A model generated the notes under the pieces. The model did not search any database. It had not been told where the DNA came from and saw nothing but the letters and a program-made list of their open reading frames with translations. The position numbers were made by a program, and so were the translations under genes. Positions 34,585 through 46,175 of a DNA stretch of 64,000 nucleotides are shown here, one piece after another. Source of the stretch: Ceratothoa steindachneri (lineage: Eukaryota; Arthropoda; Malacostraca; Isopoda; Cymothoidae); the NCBI GenBank assembly GCA_963969495.1, contig OZ018321.1:104323066-104387065 (forward strand), written 5' to 3'. Within the stretch, counting starts at the first letter, position 1, and every line of letters starts with the position of its first letter.

Positions 34585-34735
34585 AGCGGGGTTGATGGCG
34601 TGTAGGAAGAGAAGGAGGTTGATTGATTGTGGCGGGGGTCACTAGTTCCAAGTTGAAACAAATATATTCATTTTCTGCTACATGAAACCAAGCTCGGGAT
34701 TCGAGTTCCTTTTTTAGGGTGTCCACCAAATAAGT
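34585..34735 (-). mobile_element. Possible SINE fragment with B box
   Basis: The minus strand reads GGAACTCGAATCCCGAGC at about 34705, a B-box-like sequence, and runs about 120 bp to the (CT)n(TA)n tract. An A box was not convincing. Confidence 0.4.
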
Positions 34736-34739
34736 TCCT

Positions 34740-35480
34740 ATTTGGATCTCGCAAACAACTAAACTTTATTTAGAATTTGAAGATTTATAAAATGAATGGC
34801 TGGAACTTGTGAATCCTATTCAACAAAGTGGATGGATCACAACGACAAAGCCGAAATGATTTTATTTCTGTGTGGATGATGTGAATAATGAGCATGTCTC
34901 TTTTTAAATAAAGTGTTCTTGTTTTTATATGTGAAGAGAAGGTTGACATGACAAATTGGGTTTCTGGGGAGGAATTTTGTGTGAAGTCAATGTATGTCCG
35001 AGAGAGAGAGCAGAGAATGTCTATCAAACGAATTTTATAGATAAATTGCGAGAAAAAGATAAGAAAATTTCGGAAATAGGATTTTAGTGTAGCAGACTGG
35101 CGTTACTAAACAAACAGAAAGAAATGGTTAAATGCCAGTTTTGTGGGAACGGAGTTTGTTGTAACCCAAAGGAAGATAACGCAACCATGGCAAAATCAAT
35201 GGTCTGCGAAAGACCGTGTATATAGAGTTTGGGTGTAACTTTTGTGTAAACGGATCTCTACAGAATCACCCAGCATTCTGAATTAGCCAAATATAGTGAC
35301 ATTTTTTTGGTTACATATAAAATATGAAAATTATGAAATAAGATGAAAGTATCAACACTTAGGAATATTCGAATTAAAATAAATATAATTTAATCAGGAT
35401 TAATCAATTGACAAAAAATATTTTAATGAAGATTCATTGGCATGGTAAATATAATTAAGAAAGCTATGAGGTAAGATATA
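34740..35480. other. AT-rich unassigned sequence
   Basis: Nothing recognised. Confidence 0.4.
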
Positions 35481-35481
35481 C

Positions 35482-35850
35482 AATAATTCGCTGGTTAAAA
35501 TTATACATGAGTATAAAATGACATTACTTCTTGTGAACAAAATGTTAATTCAATACATTAAATATCATTAAAATAAAACAATGATTAAAAATATTCGTAC
35601 AGAATAATTAGGTCGAATTTTTACAACGTACGTAATATTCATTAAGATGGTATTTACATGATAACACTAATTCGCTGGTTAAAATAATACCTGAGTATAA
35701 ATCACATTAGTTCTTGTGAACAAAATGTTTATTCGATACATCAAATATTATTAAAGTAAAACAATGATTAAAAATAGTTATACACAATTATTAAGTCAAA
35801 TTTGTACAAAGTGCGTAATTATTAAGATGTATTTACATGAAAATTCTTAA
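35482..35850. repeat. ~186-bp tandem duplication
   Basis: Two diverged direct copies start with AATTCGCTGGTTAAAAT at 35486 and 35671. They share CTTGTGAACAAAATGTT, then AAAACAATGATTAAAAAT and a TTTACATGA end. Small indels separate the copies. Confidence 0.85.
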
Positions 35851-36209
35851 ATATACAAGTGATACATTTTGAAGTCTTAAACAATAAATTTTGAAAGAAA
35901 GTGGTCAAAGGGCACTTTTTTCCAACTGTAGGTCACCTGAATGCGTGTGTGTCAATTCATTGTGAACGTACAAGAATAAACATGAGCCGATTGAGTGCAC
36001 GTTTTCTCTTAATAATCCAATGAGAGAGCAAAGATGAAATCAATGAATTTGAAAAAAATAATTAGTTAACCTAGATAAACTATTTGATGAACGAAATAGT
36101 CGAGCAAACTTTCAAACCTTGAGTAAATGAATTGAAAACCGTACGCGTTGCATGGTCGTGCATTTGAAAGATAGCTCTTCTAGTCGGTTCCTTAGATGAG
36201 AGGCATATC

Positions 36210-36395
36210 GCCGTAAGTAGAATTAGGTGAATGCTAATGAGTTTCGATGCATGTTTTTGTTGGTAGCTTTATGTGAATGTTAAAGAATTAAGTGATGGTG
36301 CGTTGCCATAGGTAGCACTATGTGGGTGCGAATGAATGAATTGATGGCGCGTTGCCATACCACAATGTTAGTGCGAATGAATGAATCAGAAACCC
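36210..36395. repeat. ~55-bp degenerate tandem repeat
   Basis: About three copies of a unit containing GGTAGCACTATGTGGGTGC then GAATGAATGAATTGATGG and CGCGTTGCCATA. Confidence 0.7.
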
Positions 36396-36428
36396 TACAT
36401 TGCAAGCTTGTGTTTTCGAACTAATTAG

Positions 36429-36638
36429 TCAGTACACTAGAGACATAATAAGCATAGCCTGAAAAGATAATCCTTGTGATGCTCTTTCCCGCCCAGACAT
36501 CAATGATTGGAACATCAAATGTGTGCAGCAAGTATCATCCCACTTGCTGATGCTTGCAACACACTGTTTACATCTGCAAAGGCAAACAGGACAATCAAAC
36601 AAAGTGAAATGGTGTGTACACATATAACAATTCTTCAT
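36429..36638 (-). CDS. Cys-rich small open frame, unrecognised
   Basis: 69-aa frame with a cysteine/histidine cluster at the N terminus (NCYMCTHHFTLFDCPVCLC, then RCKQC) and further Cys at CCTH. The spacing suggests zinc binding, but I cannot match it to a family. It lies just upstream of a solo LTR. It could be a transposase zinc region or a chance frame; composition is the only argument for it. Confidence 0.2.
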   Translation of the reverse strand: MKNCYMCTHHFTLFDCPVCLCRCKQCVASISKWDDTCCTHLMFQSLMSGRERASQGLSFQAMLIMSLVY

Positions 36639-36856
36639 GTTAAGTCTAAATCTGAGACTTTGAGGTAATAATTCTATTATCGGTGAATTTAGATCTTCTC
36701 GATTCGAGCAGAATAATTAGAAATACCTTTCAAAGTGAAGATTACTTAAATATTTCCAACTACTTTACATTCCTATTAGTTCCCAGTTTAGTGTCTTAAA
36801 AATCACTTTAAATCTGTTATGCAGTTTAAGTGGGAGAGATAATAATACGAGAAGAG

Positions 36857-38160
36857 TGTCGTAGAATGGACTCTCAACGATATACCATATATAACTATTC
36901 GTTGAGGGAACTTCTTTAATTATCTTTAGAGTGCGTTAATGTCTGGCGGGCCGATATTATGTATCTTCGATATGCTTAAGAAGTGGAACTGAGCTCAAGG
37001 ATAATAATATTGCTATCATTAATAAAATAGAGTTTTATTAATAATAACTATCAACAAACACAAAACGGAAAATATTGACATAAACAGAGAATGGAGAGGG
37101 TCGTGGGGGCTCGGGCTAATCCGAGGATTAAAGGATTTAAAAAGGTAAAACAAATATAGAGTTAAAGAGATGGGATGGTTCGCTAAACCATTTAAAGCAC
37201 AGGATAGAATTGACAAAAGGGTTAAGTACTCAAAGGTGACGTTTGTCTTACGTAACTTTATTCTAGTGGTGCAGTGGAAGGCAACGTAAAGGAATTTTCG
37301 GTCCGCTGGCGATTTCCAGCCGAAAGGGGGGGGATAAGATGATCCTGACGTGGCGTCTTGGGAATGAAAACCGTTTCTCGACGAACGGCTTGAAGAACAA
37401 TGGCTGTTCTACGTTGTTCTCTTCTGAACAACGGGGGGGGGGGTAAGAACCATCTCTTGTCTACGGGCTCAAGAACAATGGCTGTTCCAATGTTGTTCTC
37501 CTCTGAACAACAAGGGGGAAGGGTGATAACCGTTTCATGGTGAAGGGCTCAAAAGAACAATGGCTGTTCTACGTTGTTCTCTTCTGAACAACAAGGAGGG
37601 GGGAGAACCGTCTCTTGTCTACGGGCTCAAGAACAATGGCTGTTCTAATGTTGTTCTATTTCTGAACAACGAGGGGGAAGCCTTGAGGACTTGGCGTCAC
37701 GAAAGGCTCGAAACTTTGGCACTCAAGGGATATTGTCCTCCTTCTGGACAAGTGATGGTGAATCTCGAGGTCAAGGTCCCTTTGCGCACAAAGGGAGAGA
37801 GGGTCGTAGTGATGTTTCGCGACGAAAATCTGGATCTCCAATCTGCTCTTAGTGGTAAAGTTTCTATCTAAATAGTCGAGGCACTCCCTTGGCGTGGGGG
37901 ACAATGGAGTGGGAGCTTTGATGGAGTGCACAGCCGAGCCTGGGAACAATGCCTTATCTGCTTATAAGCCTAACCCAATCTTGCGAGGTCGGCGTATGGG
38001 GGCAAACGGGGGGACGATAACCTCCTTGTTTGAATATTGAAATCCGGTGGCTGCGATAAGGCGTTAAGCTTCGAAGCGAAGATGCACGTGGGAGCATCGT
38101 GGTTTCAAATAATATGGGATAGGGGTTGAAACTAACGCTGCCTCAACCCGTTCTATCACA
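36857..38160 (-). mobile_element. Solo LTR of the 43.7-kb Ty3/gypsy family
   Basis: 1304 bp with the same ends as the LTRs of the full element (plus-strand start TGTCGTAGAATGGACTC, end CCGTTCTATCACA). The flanking pentamers AAGAG (36852-36856) and TAGAG (38161-38165) differ by one base and are a plausible decayed target duplication. No internal region is present, so it arose by LTR-LTR recombination. It carries four copies of an ~80-bp internal repeat (GAACAATGGCTGTTCT at 37394, 37473, 37555, 37631) versus two in the other LTRs. Confidence 0.88.
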
Positions 38161-38169
38161 TAGAGGAAT

Positions 38170-38330
38170 GGTTTAAGATGGTAGGAAGATTTTAGTTTGG
38201 TGATGGAGGGAAAGATAAAGAGAGAAGGTAATGACTTGGTCATGCGAGAATGATCTAGTCAGTATGTTGGCATGTATTCGTATCCGATTATAATTTTTTC
38301 AGTCCCTTACAGAGTTTAGTTTATGCTCTA
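38170..38330. other. Short spacer
   Basis: Sequence between the solo LTR and the LINE remnant; nothing recognised. Confidence 0.4.
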
Positions 38331-38331
38331 G

Positions 38332-40030
38332 TTATTGTTGGTTTGGGTGCTGAGCTGACTTATAGCTTAGGAGCCCAATGCGAGCTATACAAATTCGTGG
38401 GCATTGGTCGCATTGAAATGTGGGTTCTGGCTGGGGTTGATTTGCCCTTTCAGTCCGTTGTTGTCGTTTGGCTTCCAGGCGTACTTTCCTATTAACTTCA
38501 AATATGTTAGCACCCACTTTTAGTTGGTTTCTTCATTCTGTTCTGTTGTTGGCAGATAGTTAAAAGGTGTTTAGGTCAATGTCTGCGTCTTTGATGGATT
38601 TCTTGAGCTGGTCTTTGTATCTAAGGAGGGGGCGACCTTTAGGTTTGGAGCCTGTGCTCAGTTTTCTGAAGAGGATCTTCTTAGGTAGACTTATCTCATC
38701 CATGCTTACCACTTGACGACCTGACCACCTCGAGCGGTGTCTCAAGATTATTGCCTCGATGCTGGTGATATTTTTCCTTTCTAGGATAGTGCTTTTTGTG
38801 AAATATTTGTCCCATTTAATGTTCATCATAGTACGTAACCCTTTTTTGGTGAAATTGTTCCAGTTTTTTAAGGTCAAGTCTATATATGGTCCAAGTCTTA
38901 CATGCATATAAGAGCGTGGAGACTACTTTCGCTTTATAGACCATTATTTTAGTGTGTATGCTTAGGTCTTTATTTTTTAACACACTGGTAGATAGTCTTC
39001 TGAAGGAAGTGTGACCCGCCTGCAGTCTGTCTTCCATCTCGTGGATGTAGTGCATAAGTTCAGAGGATGCTTCCTAAGTAGGGAAAATGTTGCACACATT
39101 CAATGGTGGTTCCATCCATGGTGATGTTCATTTGTGGCGGGTCTTCACCTGGGTTGGCTGGTGCCAGGATTTTATTTTTATCCTTATTCACATTCATGCA
39201 AGAGTGGGTATATGTAGCATTGGAGTTATCTACTGACTGCTGGAGTTTTTCTTGGGAGAGGGCTGTGGCAGTATTGAAATCTGCGTACTGCATTTCTGTT
39301 AGAGTGGCAGTGTTGGTGTTATGACGAGAATTGAATCTAGGCATTTTGAAGAGGCACCATCATACCTATACTTGATCTATACCCCTGGGTTGTCTGGAAG
39401 GATTTCGTATAACACGGCAGCAAGATATAGGGTGAAGAGAGTGGGTCCAAATACACATCTTTGCTTTAACCCACATGTTATGGGGAAAGAGTCTGATAGG
39501 TCATTTTAGTGATGACCTTTGCAGTCATACCATCATGGATTGTCTGTACCATCCTAAAGAAGTGTTCAGGGATTCAAATCGGTTAAGAACTGACCACATA
39601 GCTGTTCTTGGGACACTGTCGTATGCCTTTTCAAGGTCATAGAAAACGATGAATGTGAGCTTCTGTTGTTCTTTTGCATTTTGTTGCAGTTGTCAGGTAC
39701 AGAAGATCATATCAATGGCTCCTCTGGATGAGCGAAAATCTATTGAAACTTGGGTAGGATGGTCTCTGCGACTTGTTGCAGTCTGTTTAGCCGGATCCTG
39801 TCCTGGCCATGATCTTTTCTGCAATGGACAGCAGATATATTTCCCTATAATTTCCACACACTTTTCGGTCTCCTTTTTCAAAGATGATAACAAGGAGTGC
39901 CTTTTTCTACTCGTCTGGCACATGTTTTTCTTCCCACATTCTGAGTATGAGGGTATACAATCGATGGACAATGAGTTCTGTAGGGATGTTATCAGGTCCA
40001 GCAGCTCTCCCTTGAGACATTTGTTTTAGG
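38332..40030 (-). pseudogene. LINE reverse transcriptase remnant with C-terminal zinc finger
   Basis: Non-LTR retrotransposon ORF2 on the minus strand, in several frames. In order: MSQGRAAGPDNIPTELI (about 40000), WEEKHVPDE (39920), FEKGDRKVCGNYR (39870), RGAIDMIFC (39710) and a decayed YDSVPR block (39620). Then a catalytic LTEMQYADFNTA (39290), where the family has YADD, so the second Asp is Phe. Downstream are MNITMDGTTIECVQHFPYLG (39090), STLLYACKTWTIY (38920), SRWSGRQVV (38720) and KPKGRPLLRYKD (38625). The C-terminal tail is FQCDQCPRICIARIGLLS (38420), a CxxC finger whose final His ligands are damaged. Order and wording match the long ORF2 of vertebrate and invertebrate LINEs ending in a C2H2-like finger. 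Frameshifts and stops throughout. Confidence 0.88.
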
Positions 40031-40034
40031 GCTA

Positions 40035-40556
<522 letters not shown>

Positions 40557-40560
40557 GCCC

Positions 40561-40708
40561 CAGCCGTAAGTGAATACAGGGTAAGCACAAACTGTGAAAC
40601 TGCTGCAGTTATACTTCCTACCTTTGGCCGACAACTTAGTTTATAAAGGTGCTCTTCATAAAATGAATTGCGGCAGTTTCTGCTTGCCCTGAATTCACTC
40701 ACGGCATG
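40561..40708. mobile_element. Inverted-repeat (MITE-like) element
   Basis: Left arm CAGCCGTAAGTGAATACAGG then GTAAGCACAAACTG is mirrored near 40670-40708 by CAGTTTCTGCTTGCCCTGAA then TTCACTCACGGCAT. About 35 bp arms, ~80-bp loop, non-coding. Confidence 0.75.
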
Positions 40709-40815
40709 TGTTGTCTTCCAGTTCAAGGAGGATAGGATCACCTGCTGCACCTGAAGTAGAGCAGTTGTCTAATTATGCCATTATCCTAACCGCACCAATT
40801 TGTCTTGGATATTTT

Positions 40816-40819
<4 letters not shown>

Positions 40820-40862
<43 letters not shown>
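40820..40862. repeat. (TA)n microsatellite
   Basis: About 21 TA units. Confidence 0.96.
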
Positions 40863-40864
<2 letters not shown>

Positions 40865-40865
<1 letters not shown>

Positions 40866-41690
40866 TTGCATGATGTAAGAACGCTCTGTAAGACTTTAGC
40901 TTTCATGCGGGTAACAGCATAAACGATTTTTTCTGAGAATGCTTGCTGAAATCGCAAACTCTACACCATAATCGCGGCCCTCTGCGCCGACAGAAGGCTG
41001 TAAGAGACTTAAATAGTTTTACTTACCCAAGTAACTTCGTTTACAAAGTGAAATGACAATATGTAAAGGCTGAAAATAAGGAAAAGTGGTACGGTTATGT
41101 AATTCCCTGACTCTTTGATCGTTTTGGGCGAGGTCAGTAGACAGGCAACGTTATGCCTCTTCATGTATCCCCTCCCTTGGCCTCATGGTCAATGCTGACG
41201 TTTACATTGAGTTGCCTGACACTGTTGTCAAGGTTTTGATGGACTAACTAGCCTGAGGAAGATTATGATCCAGCACAGAAGGGAAGAAAGACGCAAGTGT
41301 GTTTGTCAAACAACTTCCTTCGTGACTTATTCCTTACACTTATAAACCCCCAGCTCTCCAGAGAGTAACCCCTAAATTATATTGTATTGAGCGTTGTTGA
41401 GAAGGTTATCAACAAGGCCGCTTAGAACACTTTCGAATCTTTTAAGTTGACCGTTATAGAGGTAATGTCATCCATTGACAAAGGCTCAGGCTCCCTAACT
41501 AGGGCATGGTAGCAGTTCAGGCCCCGCCTGGAGAAGGTTGTGAAAGTTGATGTTGGTAAAATTTTTATCGATTTACTTGAAACCCCCTCTGTATATTGAA
41601 CGATATATATGAACAAGGTCTGCTGACCAAAAAGTCGCGTGCTCTCACTTATTCTTCTTATTTATGACCATACGACGACCTCCAAAGCTT
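40865..41690. other. Unassigned sequence
   Basis: No gene recognised; the open frame at 41422-41616 (minus) is unsupported. Confidence 0.35.
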
Positions 41691-41692
41691 TC

Positions 41693-41945
41693 AATAACCT
41701 TAGGAGAACCTTAAATGTTATATCATTTGAAAGAAAATGTAAAACAACATAAGGGTTTAAAATTTCGTTAGAATCGGCCGAATAGTTATGATGTTATTGC
41801 CAAAACAAAATAATTCATGGGGTAACCTTGGGAGGACCATGGAAGTTATACCATTCAAAAGAGACTGCAAAACAACATAAGGGTTTCGAATTTCGTTAGA
41901 ATCGGCAGATTAATTACAATGTTATAAAAACCAAAACGGCAAAAC
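41693..41945. repeat. ~127-bp tandem duplication
   Basis: Two direct copies share TAACCTTAGGAGAACC / TAACCTTGGGAGGACC and AAAACAACATAAGGGTTT, then ATTTCGTTAGAATCGGC and an AATGTTAT-type end. Copies are about 75-80 percent alike by eye. Confidence 0.8.
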
Positions 41946-42361
41946 GGGGACCGACCGCTCGATAAATTGAGATGTAGAGTCGGCCGCGACTAGACTCACA
42001 GCGACTAAAAATATGAAAGAAAAATAAAGTGAATCCGAAGAGAATAAAAAATGAAATATATAAAGTTAAACGAAAACATGAATAATTCTAGAAGGCAACC
42101 TTGTTTACACCCTTTGAGTAAGCATGTACTTAATATGGATGTACGTCGGTATAACGTCCACATATAGAGTGTTTTTTGCCTACGTAATGCTTGCGAAAGC
42201 GCCAATTTTATAAAATACGTTCACATAAAGTGCTTTTAGTGAGACACTCCCCTATTGAGTTCATAAACACTTGTATACATTTTAAAATCTTATAATTGGC
42301 AACCTACTAATGTTTTTAAATTATTTGTTTTTCTTTTTATATGCGCTCCTTGATTCACTGA

Positions 42362-42660
42362 TTGATCAAAACGCCGGTGCTTTATCTCGAATTGAACGAA
42401 AGGCAGGTGCTTATACTTGAATTGATCGAAACGAAGGTGCTTTATCTCGAATTGAATGAAACTCAGGTGCTTATACTTGAATTGAATGAAACGCAGGTGC
42501 TTATTCTTGAATTGAACAAAACGCAGGTGCTTTTCTTAAATTGATCGAAACGCAGGTGCTTTTTTTAATTGATCTTAACGCATGTGCTTTATCTTGAATT
42601 GAACGAAACGCAGGTGCTTTATCTCGAATTCAACGAAACGCAGGTGCTTATTCTTAAATT
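42362..42660. repeat. 30-bp minisatellite
   Basis: About ten copies of a 30-bp unit, core ACGCAGGTGCTTATACTTGA plus ATTGAATGAA. In frame this gives a 10-residue repeat (LNETQVLILE), explaining the open frame at 42362-42544. Stray units reappear at 43155-43215, beyond the palindrome. Confidence 0.9.
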
Positions 42661-42832
42661 GTAAATATTTGGAAGGTCTCTTAGTAGATCGTAACTTAAC
42701 TTAAATTTAGTTTACTTTACTTTAGAAGTTCTTTTCGTTCATTGTAATTTATCCTAACTTTAGTTCAATCCAGACACCGTCATAGCAGAATCAGTGTTTC
42801 AAACAACAATTTTACCTTAACTTAACCTAACC

Positions 42833-43043
42833 ATATTTAAAATTACTCACGAAGGTTTTATTGAATAGAAAAATATTTAAAGGATCATTTAAATATCATA
42901 TTGTTTAGTTATATGATAACATAAGCTTTGAAATGTAACCCATTTCAAAGCTTATGTTATCATATAACTAAACAATATGATATTTAAATGATCCTTTAAA
43001 TATTTTTCTATTCAATAAAACCTTCGTGAGTAATTTTAAATAT
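42833..43043. repeat. Perfect 103-bp-arm palindrome
   Basis: Arms 42833-42935 and 42941-43043 are exact reverse complements as far as I can read, separated by 5 nt (TAACC). Outer end ATATTTAAAATTACTCACG, inner end AGCTTTGAAATG. Not coding. Confidence 0.93.
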
Positions 43044-43224
43044 TTTTCTTTTTCCTTACAAGTCACCTTGTGAGTCGTTAACAAAGCGTAGGCACCTTTA
43101 TTGTATTGTGACCTAACCAAGTGCCCAATCTCTATATGATTGACTTTAGGATCTTATCTTAAATTGAACGAAATGCAAGTTCTTATTCTTGAATTGAGTG
43201 ACTTTAGGTGCCTAATCTCTAATT

Positions 43225-43470
43225 GATCCCAGACTTCAATCAAAAAGTTCTTGCGGATATTTCTACAGGCTTCTTCAAATGTCTCTTGTTGAATTGTTTA
43301 AGGGGTGTAGTTCTCTAGTGTATACCTAAATTATTAAATGAACCCATTAAAAAACGTCAAGTGGGTTCAAATCTGCTAAATTCGAGACACTAACCTGAAA
43401 ATCAGAAGGTGTTTCATCATGTTGAAAGTAAGTTTCCTCATCTCGGTAAAACTGTTAAATTGCTGAAAAT
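43225..43470 (-). pseudogene. mariner/Tc transposase fragment
   Basis: The minus strand reads ETYFQHDETPSDFQ near 43400-43440, equivalent to the FQQDGAPPHF block with the catalytic Asp kept. It continues to a contracted DLNPLDVF box, a stop and then VYTRELHPLNN (about 43310). The region between the two boxes is shortened. The N-terminal half is missing. Confidence 0.6.
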
Positions 43471-43696
43471 CTGTTCACACAAGAATGTTGAGGTACAGGT
43501 TGGAAACATGAAGCGTAGAGTTAAATTTATTTAATTATTATGTTGGAAGCAAAGTTCCCGCACAAGCTTATTTGAAAAGTTTATTTAATTAAAGATTTAG
43601 AAAGGGTGTACGACTAGTTAATGTGTAGTAGCCTATTCATTCCTAAACCTTGCTTGAAAGTGCACCGTGACCTAGAAACTAAGTAGACTAGGTCAC

Positions 43697-45032
43697 TGTC
43701 GTAGAATAGGCTCCCGACGATATACTATATATAACTATTCGTTGAGGGAATTATTTTATATTTCGAGTGCGTGGTAATTTCATTGACCGAGGTTAGTCCA
43801 AAAAGGGGAACGGGGCCTGGAGAGGCTTATTTATCTTCAATATGCTTAAGAAGTGGAACGGAGCACAAGGATAAATAATATGGCTACCATTAATAAAATA
43901 AAGTTTTATTAATTAAACTATCAACAACACACAAAGAAAATGTTTACATAAACCGGGAATGAAAAGGGGTCGTGGGAATATATGACTAATCTGAGGATTA
44001 AGATTTGGAGAGATTTAAAAAGGTAAACAAACAAAAAATAAAGGGGGAGATGGTTCGATAAACCATTTAAAGCACAGGGTTGCGTTGACAAAAGGTTACA
44101 TGATTAAAGGTAATGCTCAGTTTACGTAATAACAAAGTTGTTGTGCAGAAGAAGACGATGCGACGGAATCTTCGGTCCACTGGCGATTTCCAGCAGAAGG
44201 GTTCTTCGAGGGGTTGTCCTTAACGAGGGGGAAGGACTGTCTTCGAGGATTAAGAACGAAGTGGGGCTCAGAAGTACGAGCTATCTTTGTGACAGCAAAT
44301 CGGAGATTGTTCTAGATGAACAATAGAAGTTATTGTTGAAACCAAGCGTTCTCTTGAAGAACTTTAAAAAGGGGGGAATTAAATTATCCGGACGTGATGT
44401 CTTGGGAACGAGAACCGTTTCTTAACGAACGGGCTTGAAGAACAATGGCTGTTCTAACGTTGTTCTCTTTCTGAACAACATGGGGAGGGGGAGGGTGAGA
44501 ACCGTTTCTTGTCAAACGGGCTCAAAGAACAATGGCTGTTCTAACTTGTTCTATTTCTGAACAACAAGGGGGCCTTGTTGACTTGGCATCTCGAAGGGCA
44601 CGAACCTTGGCACTCAAGGGATATTTTCCTCTTCTGGAAAATAAGGGGTTCCTAGGTGCACAAGGGAGACCGGATCGGCTTGATGCCTGGCGAAGATAAT
44701 CTGGATCTGCCTCAATTTGGAAAAGCTACGGTATAAATAGCCGGAGCCATATCCATAGCGTAGGGGATAATTCAGTGGGGGACTTCGGGGAAATGTCCAG
44801 GTGGCGCCTGGAAAAATACCTTACTTACCCATAAGCCTAATTCCATCTGGCGAGATCGACGTATAGAGGCGAAACGGGGAGTGAACCTCCTTGATTGAAC
44901 ATTGGCTATGATGAGAGATACCGCGCTTCTGATTTCTCTCGCAGGCAGGATGCACGTGGTTCAACATGTGGGTAAGCATGGTTAACATGTCATAGAGGCT
45001 GAATTTAAGCGGCCTCAGACCGTTCTATCACA
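43697..45032 (-). repeat. 3' LTR of the Ty3/gypsy element
   Basis: 1336 bp. On the minus strand a TATTTATA promoter-like box lies about 290 bp in (44731-44740 on the plus strand reads GTATAAATAG). An AATAAA-type signal lies near 43905-43916. Two copies of the GAACAATGGCTGTTCT repeat (44440, 44527) are present. Confidence 0.92.
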
Positions 45033-45451
45033 CCCTTACATTCCAGGGAAAGTTGTCACTTCGAAAAAAAGAGAGAATGGAAAACCATAGAGCTCCGTTT
45101 TGGTGACTTCACTTTCTTGCACCGACCGTACCTTCACGCACCTAGCTAGTATTACCTCAATACATGTGATTAAGGTGATCATTTGATTATAGGGGAAACT
45201 AACCTTTAATACAAACTTAACCATAAAAGAGACATGGAATAATGAAATAATATAAAATTAGTACATATGGGACAAAAGAATTTATACGTAATTTAATGGG
45301 TACAAATATATACACATACGAGAAAAAAAATAGACATTGAGCCACAAAATTCAGACAGATACATTAATTAATTATAATACAGGAGAATCTAATTTAAGTC
45401 GTACAAGACGGTGTATACATACATGGAGATCCTAATTCTACGAATTACAAA

Positions 45452-46170
45452 TTAATCTACACTATTTGGTAACGCATTCCGACTGAGTGCGTCAGTGACC
45501 TGATTATCGGAACCTTTTATGTAATTTATCTTAAATTGGTACTCTTGCAAGAGTAGACTCCAGCGCATAATTCGGCGCTTATGGTGTCGTACATTCCGAA
45601 TATAGGCTACCAGGCTGTGGTCAATTCCTATCTGAAATTCTTTTCGAATCAAATACATCTTAAACTTGTCAATAACCCAAACAATAGCTAGGGCTTCCTT
45701 CTTTATAGTGGCCTATCTCTTTTCCTGGGGTAATAACTAGCGAATAGCATATGCTACTGGATGACTCGTTCCGTCATCCTCATATTGAAGGAGTACACCT
45801 CCAATGCCCTCGTTGCTCGCGTCGGTCCTAATCCCAAAGGATTTTTCCGGGTTGGGCAACTTCAAAATTGTGGCAGAAATGAGCTTACTCTTGAGCTGGT
45901 TAAAATGAGAAACAATGACATCATTCCAACGTAGTCGATCGGGGGAATTCTTTTTTAAAAGGGTGCTGAGGGGCGCCGAAATTGCAGCGAAATTTGGAAA
46001 AAATCGTCGATAGTAGGAAGCTGATCCTAGGAATGATCTTAATTGCTTCTTAGTATTCGGGAGGGGCATGTCGGCGATTGCCTCAATCTTGTCCTCCTGT
46101 GGACCTAACTGGCTTTGTCCTTTTTTAAAACCAAAGTATTTTATTGTTTCGTGGGCAAAATGGAATTTGC
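45452..46170 (-). pseudogene. RNase H domain and RT connection of the element
   Basis: RNase H degrades template RNA during reverse transcription. Visible in order: ADMPLPNTKKQLRSFLG, then SASYYRRFFPNFAAISAPL (RT thumb/connection, 46069-45960), GIRTDASNEGIGGVLLQ (first RNase H Asp, about 45830), a stop-bearing stretch at about 45735-45660, and RHHKRRIMRWSLLLQEYQF (45590-45535). Last is KGSDNQVTDALSR (final Asp, about 45490). Stops between 45737 and 45658 break the frame. Confidence 0.88.
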
Positions 46171-46175
46171 TGGGG

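Noticed and set aside
36429..36638. Cys-rich 69-codon frame as a zinc-finger or toxin-like peptide
   Set aside because: Cys spacing does not match a family I can name and there is no signal peptide; kept only as a low-confidence frame.
37560..37949. Open frames of ~100 codons on both strands within the solo LTR
   Set aside because: They fall inside LTR sequence with no conserved product in the other two LTR copies.
43697..45451. Integrase or envelope gene downstream of RNase H
   Set aside because: Only about 420 bp lie between RNase H and the LTR, with no HHCC, DDE or membrane-protein features.
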